Source of the DNA: Paralithodes platypus
Lineage: Eukaryota; Arthropoda; Malacostraca; Decapoda; Lithodidae
Reading direction: 5' to 3'
Length of the DNA stretch: 64,000 nucleotides
Assembly: GCA_032716605.1 (NCBI GenBank)
Contig: CM064523.1
Location: 39,126,026 to 39,190,025 of the forward strand
Position 1 is the stretch's first letter. Every line of letters begins with the position of its first letter. The notes beneath the pieces were generated by a model. The model did not search any database. It saw nothing but the letters and a program-made list of their open reading frames with translations, and was not told the origin of the DNA. Positions 20,215-30,607 of the stretch are shown here, in pieces. The position numbers and the translations under genes were made by a program.

Positions 20215-23200
20215 TTTGTTTTTTTTTCTATGTGATTGAGGGAGGCAAAAGGCACAACTGCCTATAGCGAGTGCCTCCCCCATAGTTGAAAGAGTGACAG
20301 GGCCAAAATCAAGGGACGTTCGAGCCAAAATGCCTAGACACACAGAGTTTGAAGCAATTTAAGTCATAGGAAGAGGGAAAGACCGATTCTGGGAGAGAGT
20401 TCCAGAGCTCAGATGTTGAGTAGAAGAAAGTTTGAGAGTAACGCTTCACTCTTGGGTTGGAGAGTTGCACAGAGTAGGGGTGGGATTGAGTTGCAAGACG
20501 GGTACCACGTGCCCTACGTAAAGGAGGTGGTATGCACTGGGATAGCTCTGAGGAACACTGATTATTATAGTAGCGATAGAATAGCTAGAGAGATGCAACA
20601 TTGCGGCGGAGAGAGAGAGATTGCAGAGAGTTGGTGAGTGGACGGGAGTTAATGATACGAAAGGCCTTCCTTTCAACTTTGTCTAGGAAAGCGGTGTGAG
20701 AGGAACCTCCCCACACATGTGAACAATACTCCATACAAGGGCGCACTATGCCCCTGTACAGAGCAAGAAGCTGTGCAGGGGAAAAGAACCCCCTAAGGCG
20801 GTTGAGCACACCCAGCTTCTGGGAGGCTGCCTTAGCAAGACTGGTAATATGGTCCTTCCAAATGAGAGCAGAAGAAAAAGAGACACCAAGAATATTGAGA
20901 GAAGATGAAGGGTCAATTTTTGTATTGTTGAAGAATAAGGGATAGTCCGCTGAGAGATCCTGACGGGTAGATAGATGGAGAAATTGGGTTTTGGAAGCAT
21001 TAAAGTTAACAAGGTTTTCACTGCCCCAATTGGAAATAGTATTTAGATCAGAATTTAAGAGTTCTATGGCTTCATTACGTTTGTCGTTGAGGGATTGCTG
21101 GCTGGGGCGTTCTGAAAAACTAATGGAGTAGTGTAAGGTTGAGTCGTCTGCGTATGAATGGATGGGAATTAAGGTACAGTTAAGGAGATCATTTATAAAA
21201 ATTAGAAAGAGAATAGGAGATAGGACAGAGCCCTGAGGAACACCGGAGTTTATAGGATGAGGAAGTGAACAATGGCCGTCCACAACCGCAGCTATGGAAC
21301 GGCCGGAAAGGAAATTAGAGACAAAGGCACAGATGGAGGGATAGAAACCGAAGGAGGGTAGTTTAGAAATTAAAGATTTATGCCAGACTCTATCGAAGGC
21401 TTTCGATATGTCTAGTGCAATAGAAAAAGTCTCACCGAAGTCCCGAAAGGAGGATGACCAAGAGTTAGTAAGATATGAAAGAAGATCACCAGTAGAGCGA
21501 CCCTTAAGGAAGCCATACTGGCGATCTGAGAGCAGATTATGAGAAGAGAAATGCTTAAGAAATTTGGAAGGAAGAATAGTTTCAAAAACTTTAGAAAGAC
21601 AAGAGATAAGAGCAATTGGACGATAGTTGGAGGGTTGAGAGCGGTCACCCTTCTTTGGGACAGGTTGAATGTGAGCAAACTTCCAGCATGAAGGGAAGAC
21701 GTTAGAGGATAGACAGAGACGAAAGAGTTTGCCTAGGCAGGGAGTCAGCACGGAAGCACAGTTTTTGAGAACAACAGGAGGAACACCGTCCGGACCGTAC
21801 GCCTTATTAGTGTTAAGCCCAGAGAGGGTAGAAAGTACATCTTTAGAAGAGATTAGGATATTAGGCATAAGTAAGAGAGAGGAGGGCGGAGAGGGAGGAA
21901 TAGCACCGGAATCATCCAAGGTGGAGTTTCTAGCAAAAGTTTGAGCGAAGAGTTTAGCTTTGTCAGAGGAAGAAGTGATGGTTGTGCCATCAGAGTGGGA
22001 AAGGGGAGGGAAAGACGAGGAAGAGAAATTGTTGGAGAGGTTTTTGGCTAGATGCCAGAAAGCTTGGGAAGAGCTAGAGTTGGATAGTTCAGTGCATTTA
22101 TTATTGATGAAAGAGTGTTTGGCAAGTCGAAGAACAGATTTGGCTTGATTCCGGGCAGAAACATATGAAGAATGAGAGTCTTGAGTTTTAAGGCGTCGGT
22201 ACCGTTTGAATGCTTCCTCCTTATTGCGGACAGCAGTAGAACAGGCATGAGTAAACCAATATTTTTTAGCATTAGACTGAGAGAAAGAGAATGGAATGTA
22301 TGCTTCCATGCCCGATAGGATTACCTCGGTAATGCGTTCAGCACTCTCCGAGGGTCCCCGGCCATGGAAGCAGAAATCATTCCATGGGAAATCAAAGAAG
22401 TACTGCCGAAGAGCCTCCCAGTCGGCAGCGCCAAAGTGCCACAAGCGCCGCCGCCTAGGAGGATCGGGTGGCTGTACTGGAGAGATAGGACAGGTGACAG
22501 AGATAAGTTTATGGTCGGAGGAGCCCAAAGGAGAGAAAAGATCGACAGTATAAGAAGAAGGGTTAGAAGTTAGAAACAGGTCAAGAATGTTGGGCCGATC
22601 TCCGATGCGATCCGGGATACGGGTGGGTTGCTGAACTAACTGCTCTAGGTCATTTAGGATAGAAAAGACGTAGGCTTGTTCACCAGGTGGATCAGTAGTG
22701 TGAGAGGAGAGCCATTGGCGGTGGTGAACGTTGAAATCTCCTAAGATGGAGATTTCTGAGAAAGGAGAAATGGATAGAATGTGTTCCACTGTAGAGTTTA
22801 GATAGTCAAAGAATTTGGGAAAGTTGGTAGAGTTATGGGAAAGATAGACAGCACAGAAATATTTAGTAAGAGAATGACAGGAAAGTTTGAGCCATAAAGT
22901 TGAGAATTCAGAGGAGTCGAAATCGGGAACACGAGAGCAAGTGAGTTTGTTGTGCACATATGCACAACATCCGCCTTTGGCTTTGAAACTAGGATAGAGA
23001 AAGTAGGAGGATACAGAGAAGGGGTTGCTGGATGTTGCTACAGACACCTGGGTTTCGGTGAGGAAGAGAAGATCAGGTTTGTAGGAGGAGAGATGGTGCT
23101 CAACAGAGTGAAAGTTAGAGGAAAGTCCGCGAATGTTGCAGAAATTAATAGAAAGAGTAACAGGCCGAGGTCCAGGTAATTGTGTGGGGTCGTCAGGGGA

Positions 23201-23460
23201 TGGTCGGTCGGGTGAGGGGGCATTTATGGTCCCCCCCCCTGGGGACTCCGAGGCTGGGCTACAATACATCATTTTGTGTTTTTTAATTTTGGTGTGGAGG
23301 AATGAAGTGTGGTGTGCATGTTAGTGTAGTGAAGTGGATAGGAGGAGGAGGTGTTTGTGAGAGCTAGCTGGGTTGCTCTCAGTGTAAATGAGGCACAAAG
23401 AAAATCAGTAAGAGAGGCCAAGCAAATGAAACAGGAGTTCCAGCGACTCTTTATCACATG
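20215..23460 (-). mobile_element. LINE, near-intact ORF2 (Jockey/CR1 group)
   Basis: The minus-strand element has an ORF2 with endonuclease and reverse transcriptase, then a 3' UTR ending in an A-rich tail (a T run at 20218-20230 on the plus strand). The upstream limit is uncertain, near 23460. I see no ORF1, so it is either 5'-truncated or ORF1 is not recognisable. Fragments of the same family lie at 17840-19360, 25175-25370 and 27405-28430, so it has been an active family here. Confidence 0.8.
20309..23272 (-). pseudogene. LINE ORF2: endonuclease and reverse transcriptase, one internal stop
   Basis: From an ATG at 23272 the frame is open for 895 codons to a TAG at 20585-20587. It then continues in the same register for another 91 codons to a TGA at 20309. 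Endonuclease motifs: NFCNIRGL (43-50), LTET (71-74), ILGDFNVHH (176-184) and SSDHKL (251-256). RT motifs: [12 protein letters not shown] (492-503), FETI..., [19 protein letters not shown] (616-634), [14 protein letters not shown] (676-689) and the catalytic YADD (707-710). The stop falls in the C-terminal part after RRNVASL. The continued frame keeps the conserved LWNSLPESVFP segment, so one nonsense change seems to be the only lesion. It nicks target DNA and copies element RNA. Confidence 0.85.
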
Positions 23461-23642
23461 CCTATAACCTCACCTGGGTCTAGCCCTGATCGATTGGTGC
23501 CTACAATCTCCCCACAACAAATTGAGATGGAGCTCAATGGGTTAAGAACCATTTGAGTTATTATATATAGATAAAGGAACAATTAATTTGCAAGTTCTGA
23601 TCCTTAGTGATTTGTGCCCCATTCCTTGTTCTTCCCTTTCTC

Positions 23643-23852
23643 GCATAAACATTACGCTATTCATAGTGTAGTTGGGTCTGAGTACAATTAAACATTACGC
23701 TATTCATAGTGCAGTTGGGTCTGAGTACATAAACATTACGCTATTCATAGTGCAGTTGGGTCTGAGTACATAAACATTACGCTATTCATAGTGCAGTTGG
23801 GTCTGAGTACATAAACATTACGCTATTCATAGTGCAGTTGGGTCTGAGAACA
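23643..23852 (+). repeat. 41-bp minisatellite, five units
   Basis: The unit contains ATAAACATTACGCTATTCAT and AGTGCAGTTGGGTCTGAGTA. The first junction is altered (ACAATTAA in place of ACATAA). Units are nearly identical, pointing to recent expansion of one internal part of the 300-bp repeat. Confidence 0.9.
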
Positions 23853-24169
23853 TGATTAGATGGATATCCAGTGTTTGATAAATGGATGTTGATCGTAGTC
23901 ATAAACTCACTCTTTAACTGGCATATGCTTTCATTAATTTCATTGGGAGTTATTGATCTTAGGAATTATATTAGCTAATATCTATAGGTAAAGGAACAAT
24001 TAATATGTGAGGTCGGATCCTTAGTGATTTGTGACCCATTCCATGTTCTTCCCTTTATCGCAAAAACATAACACTATTCATAGTGCAGTTGTGTCCGAGA
24101 ATATGATTAAATTTAAATCCAGTATTCGATAAATATATACCGGTAATAATCATATTTATGTACTAAATC

Positions 24170-24238
24170 TAGGTGGTATAATGGTTAAAACGTGTAAGTT
24201 CTGTATGTGCTGTCCTGGGTTTGAATTCCGGAGGATCA
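24170..24238 (+). other. tRNA-like segment
   Basis: GGTGGTATAATGGTTAAAAC (A-box-like) and GGGTTTGAATTCC (B-box-like) sit in the third repeat unit. It is related to 19812-19883 and is not a functional tRNA by eye. Confidence 0.45.
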
Positions 24239-24368
24239 TAAGCTTTCATTAATTTCATTGGGGTTATTGGTGTAAAGAACGATATTAGTTAATTGGTAAA
24301 GGAACAATTAATAGGCGATGTCGGATACTTAGTGCTATGTGCCCCATTCCTTGTTCTTCCCTTTCTCG

Positions 24369-24615
24369 CATAAACATTACGCTATTCATAGTGCAGTTGG
24401 GTCTGAGTACATAAACATTACGCTATTCATAGTGCAGTTGGGTCTGAGTACATAAACATTACGCTATTCATAGTGCAGTTGGGTCTGAGTACATAAACAT
24501 TATGCTATTCATAGTGCAGTTGGGTTTGAGTACATAAACATTACGCTATTCATAGTGCAGTTGGGTCTGAGTACATAAACATTACGCTATTCATAGTGCA
24601 GTTGGGTCTGAGTAC
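24369..24615 (+). repeat. 41-bp minisatellite, six units
   Basis: Six almost identical copies of the 41-bp unit found at 23643-23852. It lies in the fourth repeat unit, at the same internal position as the first expansion. In units 3, 5 and 6 I see no differences; unit 4 has T for C in TATGC and in GGGTTTG. Confidence 0.9.
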
Positions 24616-24639
24616 ATGATTACATTGATATCCAGTGAT

Positions 24640-25005
24640 ACAGATATTTTCACAGCAATTGTTCCGAGGAACTTGCTTCAATTGTGCCGCCTCTCCACAT
24701 CTTTCCCTGTAGAACTAGGGCAGCTGAGAGCGCCCATGAATTTACACTTTCTCCTCCACAATGCAGAACTTCTGCTTATCAGAATTCATTTATCCCCAGA
24801 GCTACTACTCTTTGGAATTCACTTCCCTCGAATTGCTTTCCAGAAACTTACAATCTACAAATGTTTAAATCCAGTTGTTACAAACATTTTATGAATGGAG
24901 GATGCCTTTAGGCACATGGACCTTTTTGTTTTATCTGTGTTTTTCCTTCCTCCGTTCATTGTCTCTTAAAAAAAAAAAAATAAAAAAAAAAATAAAAAAA
25001 AATAA
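24640..25005 (+). pseudogene. LINE 3'-end fragment, same family as 55996-56801
   Basis: Bases 24645-24960 closely match 56450-56770. Shared stretches include TGTTCCGAGGAACTTGCTTC, GTGCCGCCTCTCCACATC and GGAGGATGCCTTTAGGCACA. It ends in an A-rich tail at 24968-25005. Peptide remnants such as NSFIPRATTLWNSLPSNCFPE mark the LINE ORF2 C terminus. It interrupts a 300-bp repeat unit: GATATCCAGTG on the left resumes as TATTCGATAAATGG on the right. Confidence 0.75.
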
Positions 25006-25056
25006 AGTATTCGATAAATGGATATTAATCGTAATCATGTACTCGATCTTTAACTG

Positions 25057-25118
25057 TCTTTGTGGTATAATGGTTAAAGCATGTATGTTATGTATGTGGG
25101 TTTGATTCCCAGATATTC
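25057..25118 (+). other. Degenerate tRNA-like segment
   Basis: TGTGGTATAATGGTTAAAGC and GGGTTTGATTCCC at the end of the fourth repeat unit. It is shorter between the boxes than the other two copies. Confidence 0.4.
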
Positions 25119-25174
25119 ATATGCTTTCATTAATTTCATTGGGGGTTATTAATGTTCAGAACGATTTTAGCAAA

Positions 25175-25370
25175 TGTTCACTACTCAACAACTGAACTCT
25201 GGAAGTCTCTACCTCAATCAGTTTTTCTGTCATCCTATGACTTAGACTGCTTTAAACTTTGTGTGTCCAGGCATTTTGACCCCAACATCCCATGAATTTG
25301 GGTCTCTGTCACTCTTTTGGCTTTGGGAGAGACACTTGTTACAACCAGCCTGCCTTTTGTCTCTATTTAC
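25175..25370 (+). repeat. LINE 3'-end fragment
   Basis: The stretch with TCCTATGACTTAGACTGCTT, CTTTGTGTGTCCAGGCATTT and CTGTCACTCTTT matches the 3' end of the LINE at 20215-23460 read on its sense strand (AACTCTGTGTGTCTAGGCAT and onward). It is a short divergent remnant. Confidence 0.6.
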
Positions 25371-26711
25371 AGAGAAAAATAATATGTGTGTGTGCATGTA
25401 TGTATGACTAAACCTATGTATTGGTTCCCTCCCCGTGCCCCTAGTACATCATTTTATGTTAACTCTGACAACAGTATTACCCCAGCGGTGGTAACACAAT
25501 TATCATGGTCTTCTACTAACCATATAACAGTGTTTACAACCACACATTCTAAAACAACAAGCCTCTATTTTGTGGCGCTTTATTTTTGTGTTGGTAGTGC
25601 CTGGCCTTCCTCTATTACCCAATGTGTGTTGTGTGTGTAGTTTTTGTATTCAACAAGAACAAAACATTTTGAAAATGCATGCACCCTGTAGTGCCCTCCA
25701 TGTATATAATATATTAATGCACAAAATATCATGTTTGTTCTCGGCCTTTGAAAACTACAGGGAACTGTAGAATATTCCAAATGAGATAGTAAAAACAATG
25801 TGTTATGACTATGCGTATAGTTTTGTTATACATACAGTATATATAAATATATACTGTATACCTCATTATACTTCCTTGAGCTTCGATTATATTATTGTCG
25901 GAAACCTTGCCAACCTGTGAACAATAATACAGTACTGGGTTAGTCGTTAATTATTCTCCACGCAGCAGATACTCTGTGTTGAGATTACAATCAATTCAAG
26001 AAAATCGTTTACTCACAACAATATTTCTATATATTAATAAGTAAATTGTCATTTCGAATTATGAAAATTGTCTCTGTATCTACGCTGATGAATTATGTCT
26101 TGTTTCATGCATGCTGGAATATAAAATTCACATTATTTAAGCATTCATCCGAAATCATAAAATGTATTATTAGCCATCTGTTATGCTCCTGTTACCTATA
26201 TATAATTTCATATCGAATATGGATATGTCATATTCCCTTCCATATTGCCATATTGCTGTATCAGGACAAGCTTCATGCATTAATATTTAGGACACAGATG
26301 CTCAAAACATTTATGACTTCGCATATTTTCTATGATCGTCCTATTTACAGCCTTCGTAACACTCCCACCAGTATTATTCAAAGCATTATTTAACTAAGTA
26401 ATTAACGTGTGCTTTAACTACTATAATATGTTTGTGAACATTATGATGTCGTAGCAAGTGGTAGTTAAGTAACACCCCGTTCTTAACATTAATCATCAAT
26501 TACAAACCCCAATGCACTTGAATAAACTAATGAAAGTATATGGTCCTCCCGGGATTCAAAATCGGGACACCACAACACAGGTATGGTATGACCCTGACCA
26601 CATCGGAAATTAATATTTATTACCGATTAATTGTTCAGATTTTTTAACCCCTTGAATATTATGACAGATATTGATAGGTTGTTCTGGCTATCATTAAACG
26701 ATTATATTCGG
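25371..26711. other. No gene recognised
   Basis: AT-rich sequence with short open frames only. A palindromic ATACAGTATATATAAATATATACTGTAT-like stretch lies at about 25831-25860. No repeat boundaries were identified. Confidence 0.5.
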
Positions 26712-27139
26712 TTAACCCACTGAACCCCAGCGACGACAACGTGTCGTCGTCAATGTATGTAACGCTAAACCCCAGCGACGACAACGTGTCGTCACAGGTA
26801 CTCCAGTCCTATGGCACCTAGAGGGCTCAGATTTGTATGGGAACTGTGTAATAGCCCACGCAACCATGCCGATGGTTGAAAACTCTCAAAGTCCAACCGC
26901 GTGCGCGTCAGCGCGCAAAAACAGGTATTTTGGGTGTATTTGCCTTACATTTTTTACTCTTGTAAAATCGATTTTCGGGGGCTCCGTAGGACCAATTTTT
27001 TACCTTTTTGATAGTTATTTTGTGGTTATTCCTTCATTCCTAACCCATTCGCTATTGTTTCTGGAAAAGAAAAAAAATCAAATCCTGCCGGTCCCTGGTG
27101 GTACATTTATTTATAACTAGCTGGGGCTCAGTGGGTTAA
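26712..27139. mobile_element. TTAA-flanked MITE, 16-bp terminal inverted repeats
   Basis: TTAA at 26712-26715 and at 27136-27139 frame inverted ends CCCACTGAACCCCAGC and, on the other strand, CCCACTGAGCCCCAGC (one mismatch in 16). A TTAA target with CCC ends is typical of the piggyBac superfamily. The ~420-bp interior has no transposase. Near the left end ACCCCAGCGACGACAACGTG occurs in two tandem copies of about 54 bases, each with GACGACAACGTGTCGTC. Confidence 0.8.
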
Positions 27140-27404
27140 GGAAGAACTTGAAGTAGATTGAAAGGTAATTTAATTGTTGCCCCATTGATTCCTAGATATC
27201 TAGCATTCACTGCACAATATTATCTACTGATAGCCATAATAATATTTGGAAACACGTCCTCGTGTTTTGTAAAGGTTGAATGCTCAATACGCGTTATACT
27301 TACAGTATATTGTTTGTTTTCACCTTTTCCCCATTTAATCATTACCTTTCGCTTTGGTTTATATCTGTAGCGCGTATATATTTTTGTCTTTTTTTTGTTT
27401 GCTA
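27140..27404. other. No gene recognised
   Basis: AT-rich spacer between the MITE and a LINE fragment. I see nothing in it. Confidence 0.5.
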
Positions 27405-28430
27405 TGTGAGTGAGGGAGATAAAAGGCAGAACTGCTTATAACAAGTGACTCTCCCAGAGTTGAAAGAGTGACAGGGCCAAAATCAAGGGACGTTCGAGCC
27501 AAAATGCCTGGACACACAGAGTTTGAAGCAATTTAAGTCATAGGAAGAGGGAAAAACTTATTCTGGGAGAGAGTTCCAGATCTCAGCAAAGTTGTCAATC
27601 ACCAAAATGGTCCGATTATGCCATGTTTTGAGATGGCCAAACAGGCTGTGCATTTCACAGAGTGCAGATTCGTGCCATCAGGAAGGAAGAGTGTGTCAGG
27701 GTGATTGACAACTTTGCTCATCGGCTTCAAGTGTGTCTGCAGCGCAACGGTAGCCGTTTGGAACATGTGCTCTAATGAATGTATCCTTCGAGCTAGAGAT
27801 CTCAAATCTTTAGTTTTTAATTGTAATAATTTCAGCTTCTAGAAAATGTATTTTTTTTTTGGAGTTTCTTGTCTGAGTAATACATTATTATAATGTTAAT
27901 GGGATGCATCCAATTATGAACAGTTTCAAAATGTTTAGAGATGCAAGAAATGAGTGCAATTGGACGATAGTTGGAGGGTTGAAAGCGGTCACCCTTCTTT
28001 GGGACATGTTGAATGAGGGCAAATTTCCAGCAAAAGGGAAAGACGTTAGAAGAATTTCAGTGAATAATGAGTTTGCCTTGACAGGGTGTCAGCGTGGAAA
28101 AACTGTTTTAGAGTGGAACAGGAGGAACACCATCCAGTCCGTATGCCTTATTAGTATCATGCCCAGAGAGGGCCGAAACTACATCCTTAGAAGAGGTTAT
28201 GATATTAGGCATAAGTAAGAGAGAGGGGGTGGAGAGGAAAGAACAACAATGGAATCATCCAAAGTGGAGTTTTAGCGAAAGTTTGAGCGAAGATTTCAAC
28301 ATTGACAGAGGTGTGGTCAAAGTGGAAAAGAGGAGGGAAAGATGCAGAAGTAATATAGTTGGAGAAGTTTTGGCGGACAACAGCAGTGGTGGCTAGCGCA
28401 TAAATATAATTCATAGTTTGCAAAGTTTTT
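27405..28430 (-). pseudogene. Rearranged LINE fragments, same family as 20.2-23.5 kb
   Basis: 27415-27590 repeats the 3' end of that LINE (AGTTGAAAGAGTGACAGGGC, GGGACGTTCGAGCCAAAATG). After a 130-base unrelated insert with inverted ends, 27950-28400 matches an upstream part of its RT region (TTGGACGATAGTTGGAGGGT). On the minus strand 28205-28423 reads EIFAQTFAKTPLW, which corresponds to [13 protein letters not shown] in the intact copy. Most of the RT domain is therefore missing between the pieces. Frames are broken throughout. Confidence 0.65.
27585..27718. repeat. Insert bounded by 19-bp perfect inverted repeats
   Basis: AGCAAAGTTGTCAATCACC at 27585-27603 is exactly reversed and complemented at 27700-27718. 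The ~96-base loop is unrelated to the flanking LINE. It could be a fold-back element or an inversion product. Confidence 0.7.
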
Positions 28431-30083
28431 CATAGTTTTATATATAGTCAGGATCAAATGAAAGCACCAATCCTAAATTTCATAATAGAATATTAGAGTT
28501 TCACAAAAATGCTGTCCAAAGCAAACCATTCTACCTCTCGACTTCCACGTGACCAAGATCATGTTCTTTTTAAAACAATTTTGCTCTTTATGATCAACAT
28601 TAACTGTCATTACCATTTCTGTAGCAAAGATCGTAAGTTTTTCGATTTACTATCGTCAAGAATCATTAGACGTGTTATCGGTGATCTTACCTGTGGTGAA
28701 TAATTTCAAGTCACCTTTGGATTTGGTTTCCATGGGTGAAAATATGGTATTCGTTTTTAGAAGCAATGTAGTAAACAAATGATATTATCTAACTATTTAC
28801 ATCCTACTAATGTTATTCTAACAGGTTGATTTAGTTGGACTTTAGAAATATGTCTCGTATTCAAAGGGAATACATAGGAAAAATAAATTACATAAATGTA
28901 AATACGTAGATTGCTTGGTTATTTAATAGGGACACAAAGCTAGGAAGACATTGTACTTAATAATAGTGCAAGAGGAGTTAATGAACACTAGCTATATAGG
29001 AAATACTAGGAACACTTTGCTCGTATAGTGGAAAAGAGGCATACAAAGAAGTAGTGCAGTTAAGGATTGACATTAGTCAACAATATTGAAGGCAGCTCCC
29101 ACATGCAATCACCAATGAGATTCTTAGAAGGACAATTACCGCATAAACCTATTAAACAGTGATTAAGAAACGCCTTCTGATGTTTTACTAAAATAATGTT
29201 TGCTATAACCGGAAATAAATGGCGATGTATTGCATTAGAGGACCAATGCGTGGGTGAAGTTAGGACGGAATCCGGGCAAAACAGCTATTATCATAAACCA
29301 CCAACACCAGAATGGCCGCTTACCAAAAAACGTTTTAAGTAGCCTACGTGATGTTTAGTTAATAAATTACAGTTTATAAGTTATTTATGGTAGCTTAGTA
29401 AAGGTCAGGTTATTTTGAGCTGTGGCCATTTTAAGTATGGCCAAAATACTTGTGGTCGTCGTGTGGTGTGGCCGTTTTGACTTAAAATCGATAGGACATT
29501 ATAGGACAGGAAAATCAGTAAGACAATGTAAAATTAGTTCACGTTTAAAAAAATACCGATATTATTTACTGAAATGACACCCATGTTATATATTAATGCA
29601 ATGACTTTAAAATGTTAGGCATTGTATAACTAAATACACTCATATAAAGTCAAGTAAAGGCATCCATGAACGTCACCATATCATCCACTTTTGCAAAGGT
29701 GTAGTTATTCATAAGATAACATTTAGTACCTTGACAAAGCGTACAGTCGTGGAATGGAATGCAGGACAATTTTTAGAGGAGCAAATATGGTACATTGTCG
29801 AAGTATTTTTAAAACCAAGATAGTCATACTACTGATTTACTATTATCGTATATATCATCAGTACTGTTAGTGTCGGTGTCCAAGCATTCAGACCACGACT
29901 GTGCCTCTATGTATCCATTAGTTAATAGAAAGTTTATTCACTCTAAGGGATTATATAATTAATAAATATAAAATTATAGACACACAAGGCTTCTCTTAAC
30001 GACTGTCACACAGTCACATACACACAAACACACACACAAACAGTTCTAAACTTTTTCATGCAAATGAGGCTTCAAACAATTCA

Positions 30084-30087
<4 letters not shown>
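28431..30087. other. No gene recognised
   Basis: Only short open frames. About 29380-29500 is an inverted copy of 19370-19480. The rest shows no boundaries or domains. Confidence 0.5.

Positions 30088-30128
<41 letters not shown>
30088..30128. repeat. AT dinucleotide tract at the Penelope-type end
   Basis: About 40 bases of (AT)n directly beside the outer end of the first Penelope-like element. AT tracts adjoin the Penelope-type ends at 15346 and 17532 too. Confidence 0.9.
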
Positions 30129-30133
<5 letters not shown>

Positions 30134-30243
30134 AAATCTTTCAGGCGGGTGAGATTAAAATAATAGGCACAGTTTGCATTATTGAGTTTTTTATTGATAC
30201 TCTCAATTTTTCGTACAGTTTTTCTGGTATTTTCAGGAAGTTG

Positions 30244-30477
30244 TTGTTGTTGTTGTTCCCCAAGCTGCCTGGCCGAACAGCCCCAAGGCCCCGAGCAAGG
30301 CCAAGGCCATAACTGAGCGCCCCCACAGAACCCTCTCTGCCTACCACAATAAAGCCTGGGTGACCGAAGCCACTCCATGGCGGGGAGCTGAGGAGGGTGC
30401 GGAAACGCCCGGGAAACCAAAGTCCCACCCAGGGCCCTGTGCCCCTCAGCAATTATGAAGAGAAAGTTGAGGGGCAA
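30244..30477 (-). mobile_element. SINE-like insert with (CAA)n tail and 9-bp target duplication
   Basis: The 234-bp insert is flanked by AGGAAGTTG at 30235-30243 and 30478-30486. The empty site survives in the partner terminal repeat (TTTTCAGGAAGTTGGTAAAG at about 33132-33152). On the minus strand it ends in five CAA units, which fits a retroposed SINE copied by a LINE. No clear pol III boxes were seen, so it may instead derive from another RNA. GC content is much higher than that of its host element. Confidence 0.85.
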
Positions 30478-30504
30478 AGGAAGTTGGTAAAGGAGGTTTG
30501 CAAA

Positions 30505-30545
30505 GGGTTCTGACATTTCAAAGGGCGCAGCCATCATTATCAAGG
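30505..30545 (-). ncRNA. Hammerhead-like terminal motif, copy 1
   Basis: The minus strand reads TCCTTGATAATGATGGCTGC, then GCCCTTTGAAATGTCAGAA. GGC/GCC could form stem II and GAAA-TGTC resembles the 3' core, but the CUGANGA box is degenerate. The equivalent at 33165-33205 has GAAACGTCGG. Confidence 0.3.
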
Positions 30546-30607
30546 AGAAGTGAAGTTAGAAGGTGATAAGTCGAGTTTATATAGGCGATACAAGATCAAG
30601 AGAGGGT

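Larger units (their letters stand above)
23551..25170 (+). repeat. Array of ~300-bp repeat units with tRNA-like segments
   Basis: Three further copies of the unit seen at 19573-19925 lie head to tail: about 23551-23960, 23960-24262 and 24262-25170. Each contains GGTAAAGGAACAATTAAT, CCCCATTCC, TTCATAGTGCAGTTG, GATAAATGGATRTT, and in two of them a tRNA-like segment, and each ends with TTCATTGGG. Two copies are lengthened by 41-bp minisatellites, and the last is split by a LINE fragment (24640-25005). Confidence 0.75.

Noticed and set aside
23643..24615. CRISPR array
   Set aside because: The 41-bp units are contiguous tandem copies without spacers, in a eukaryotic transposon-rich locus.
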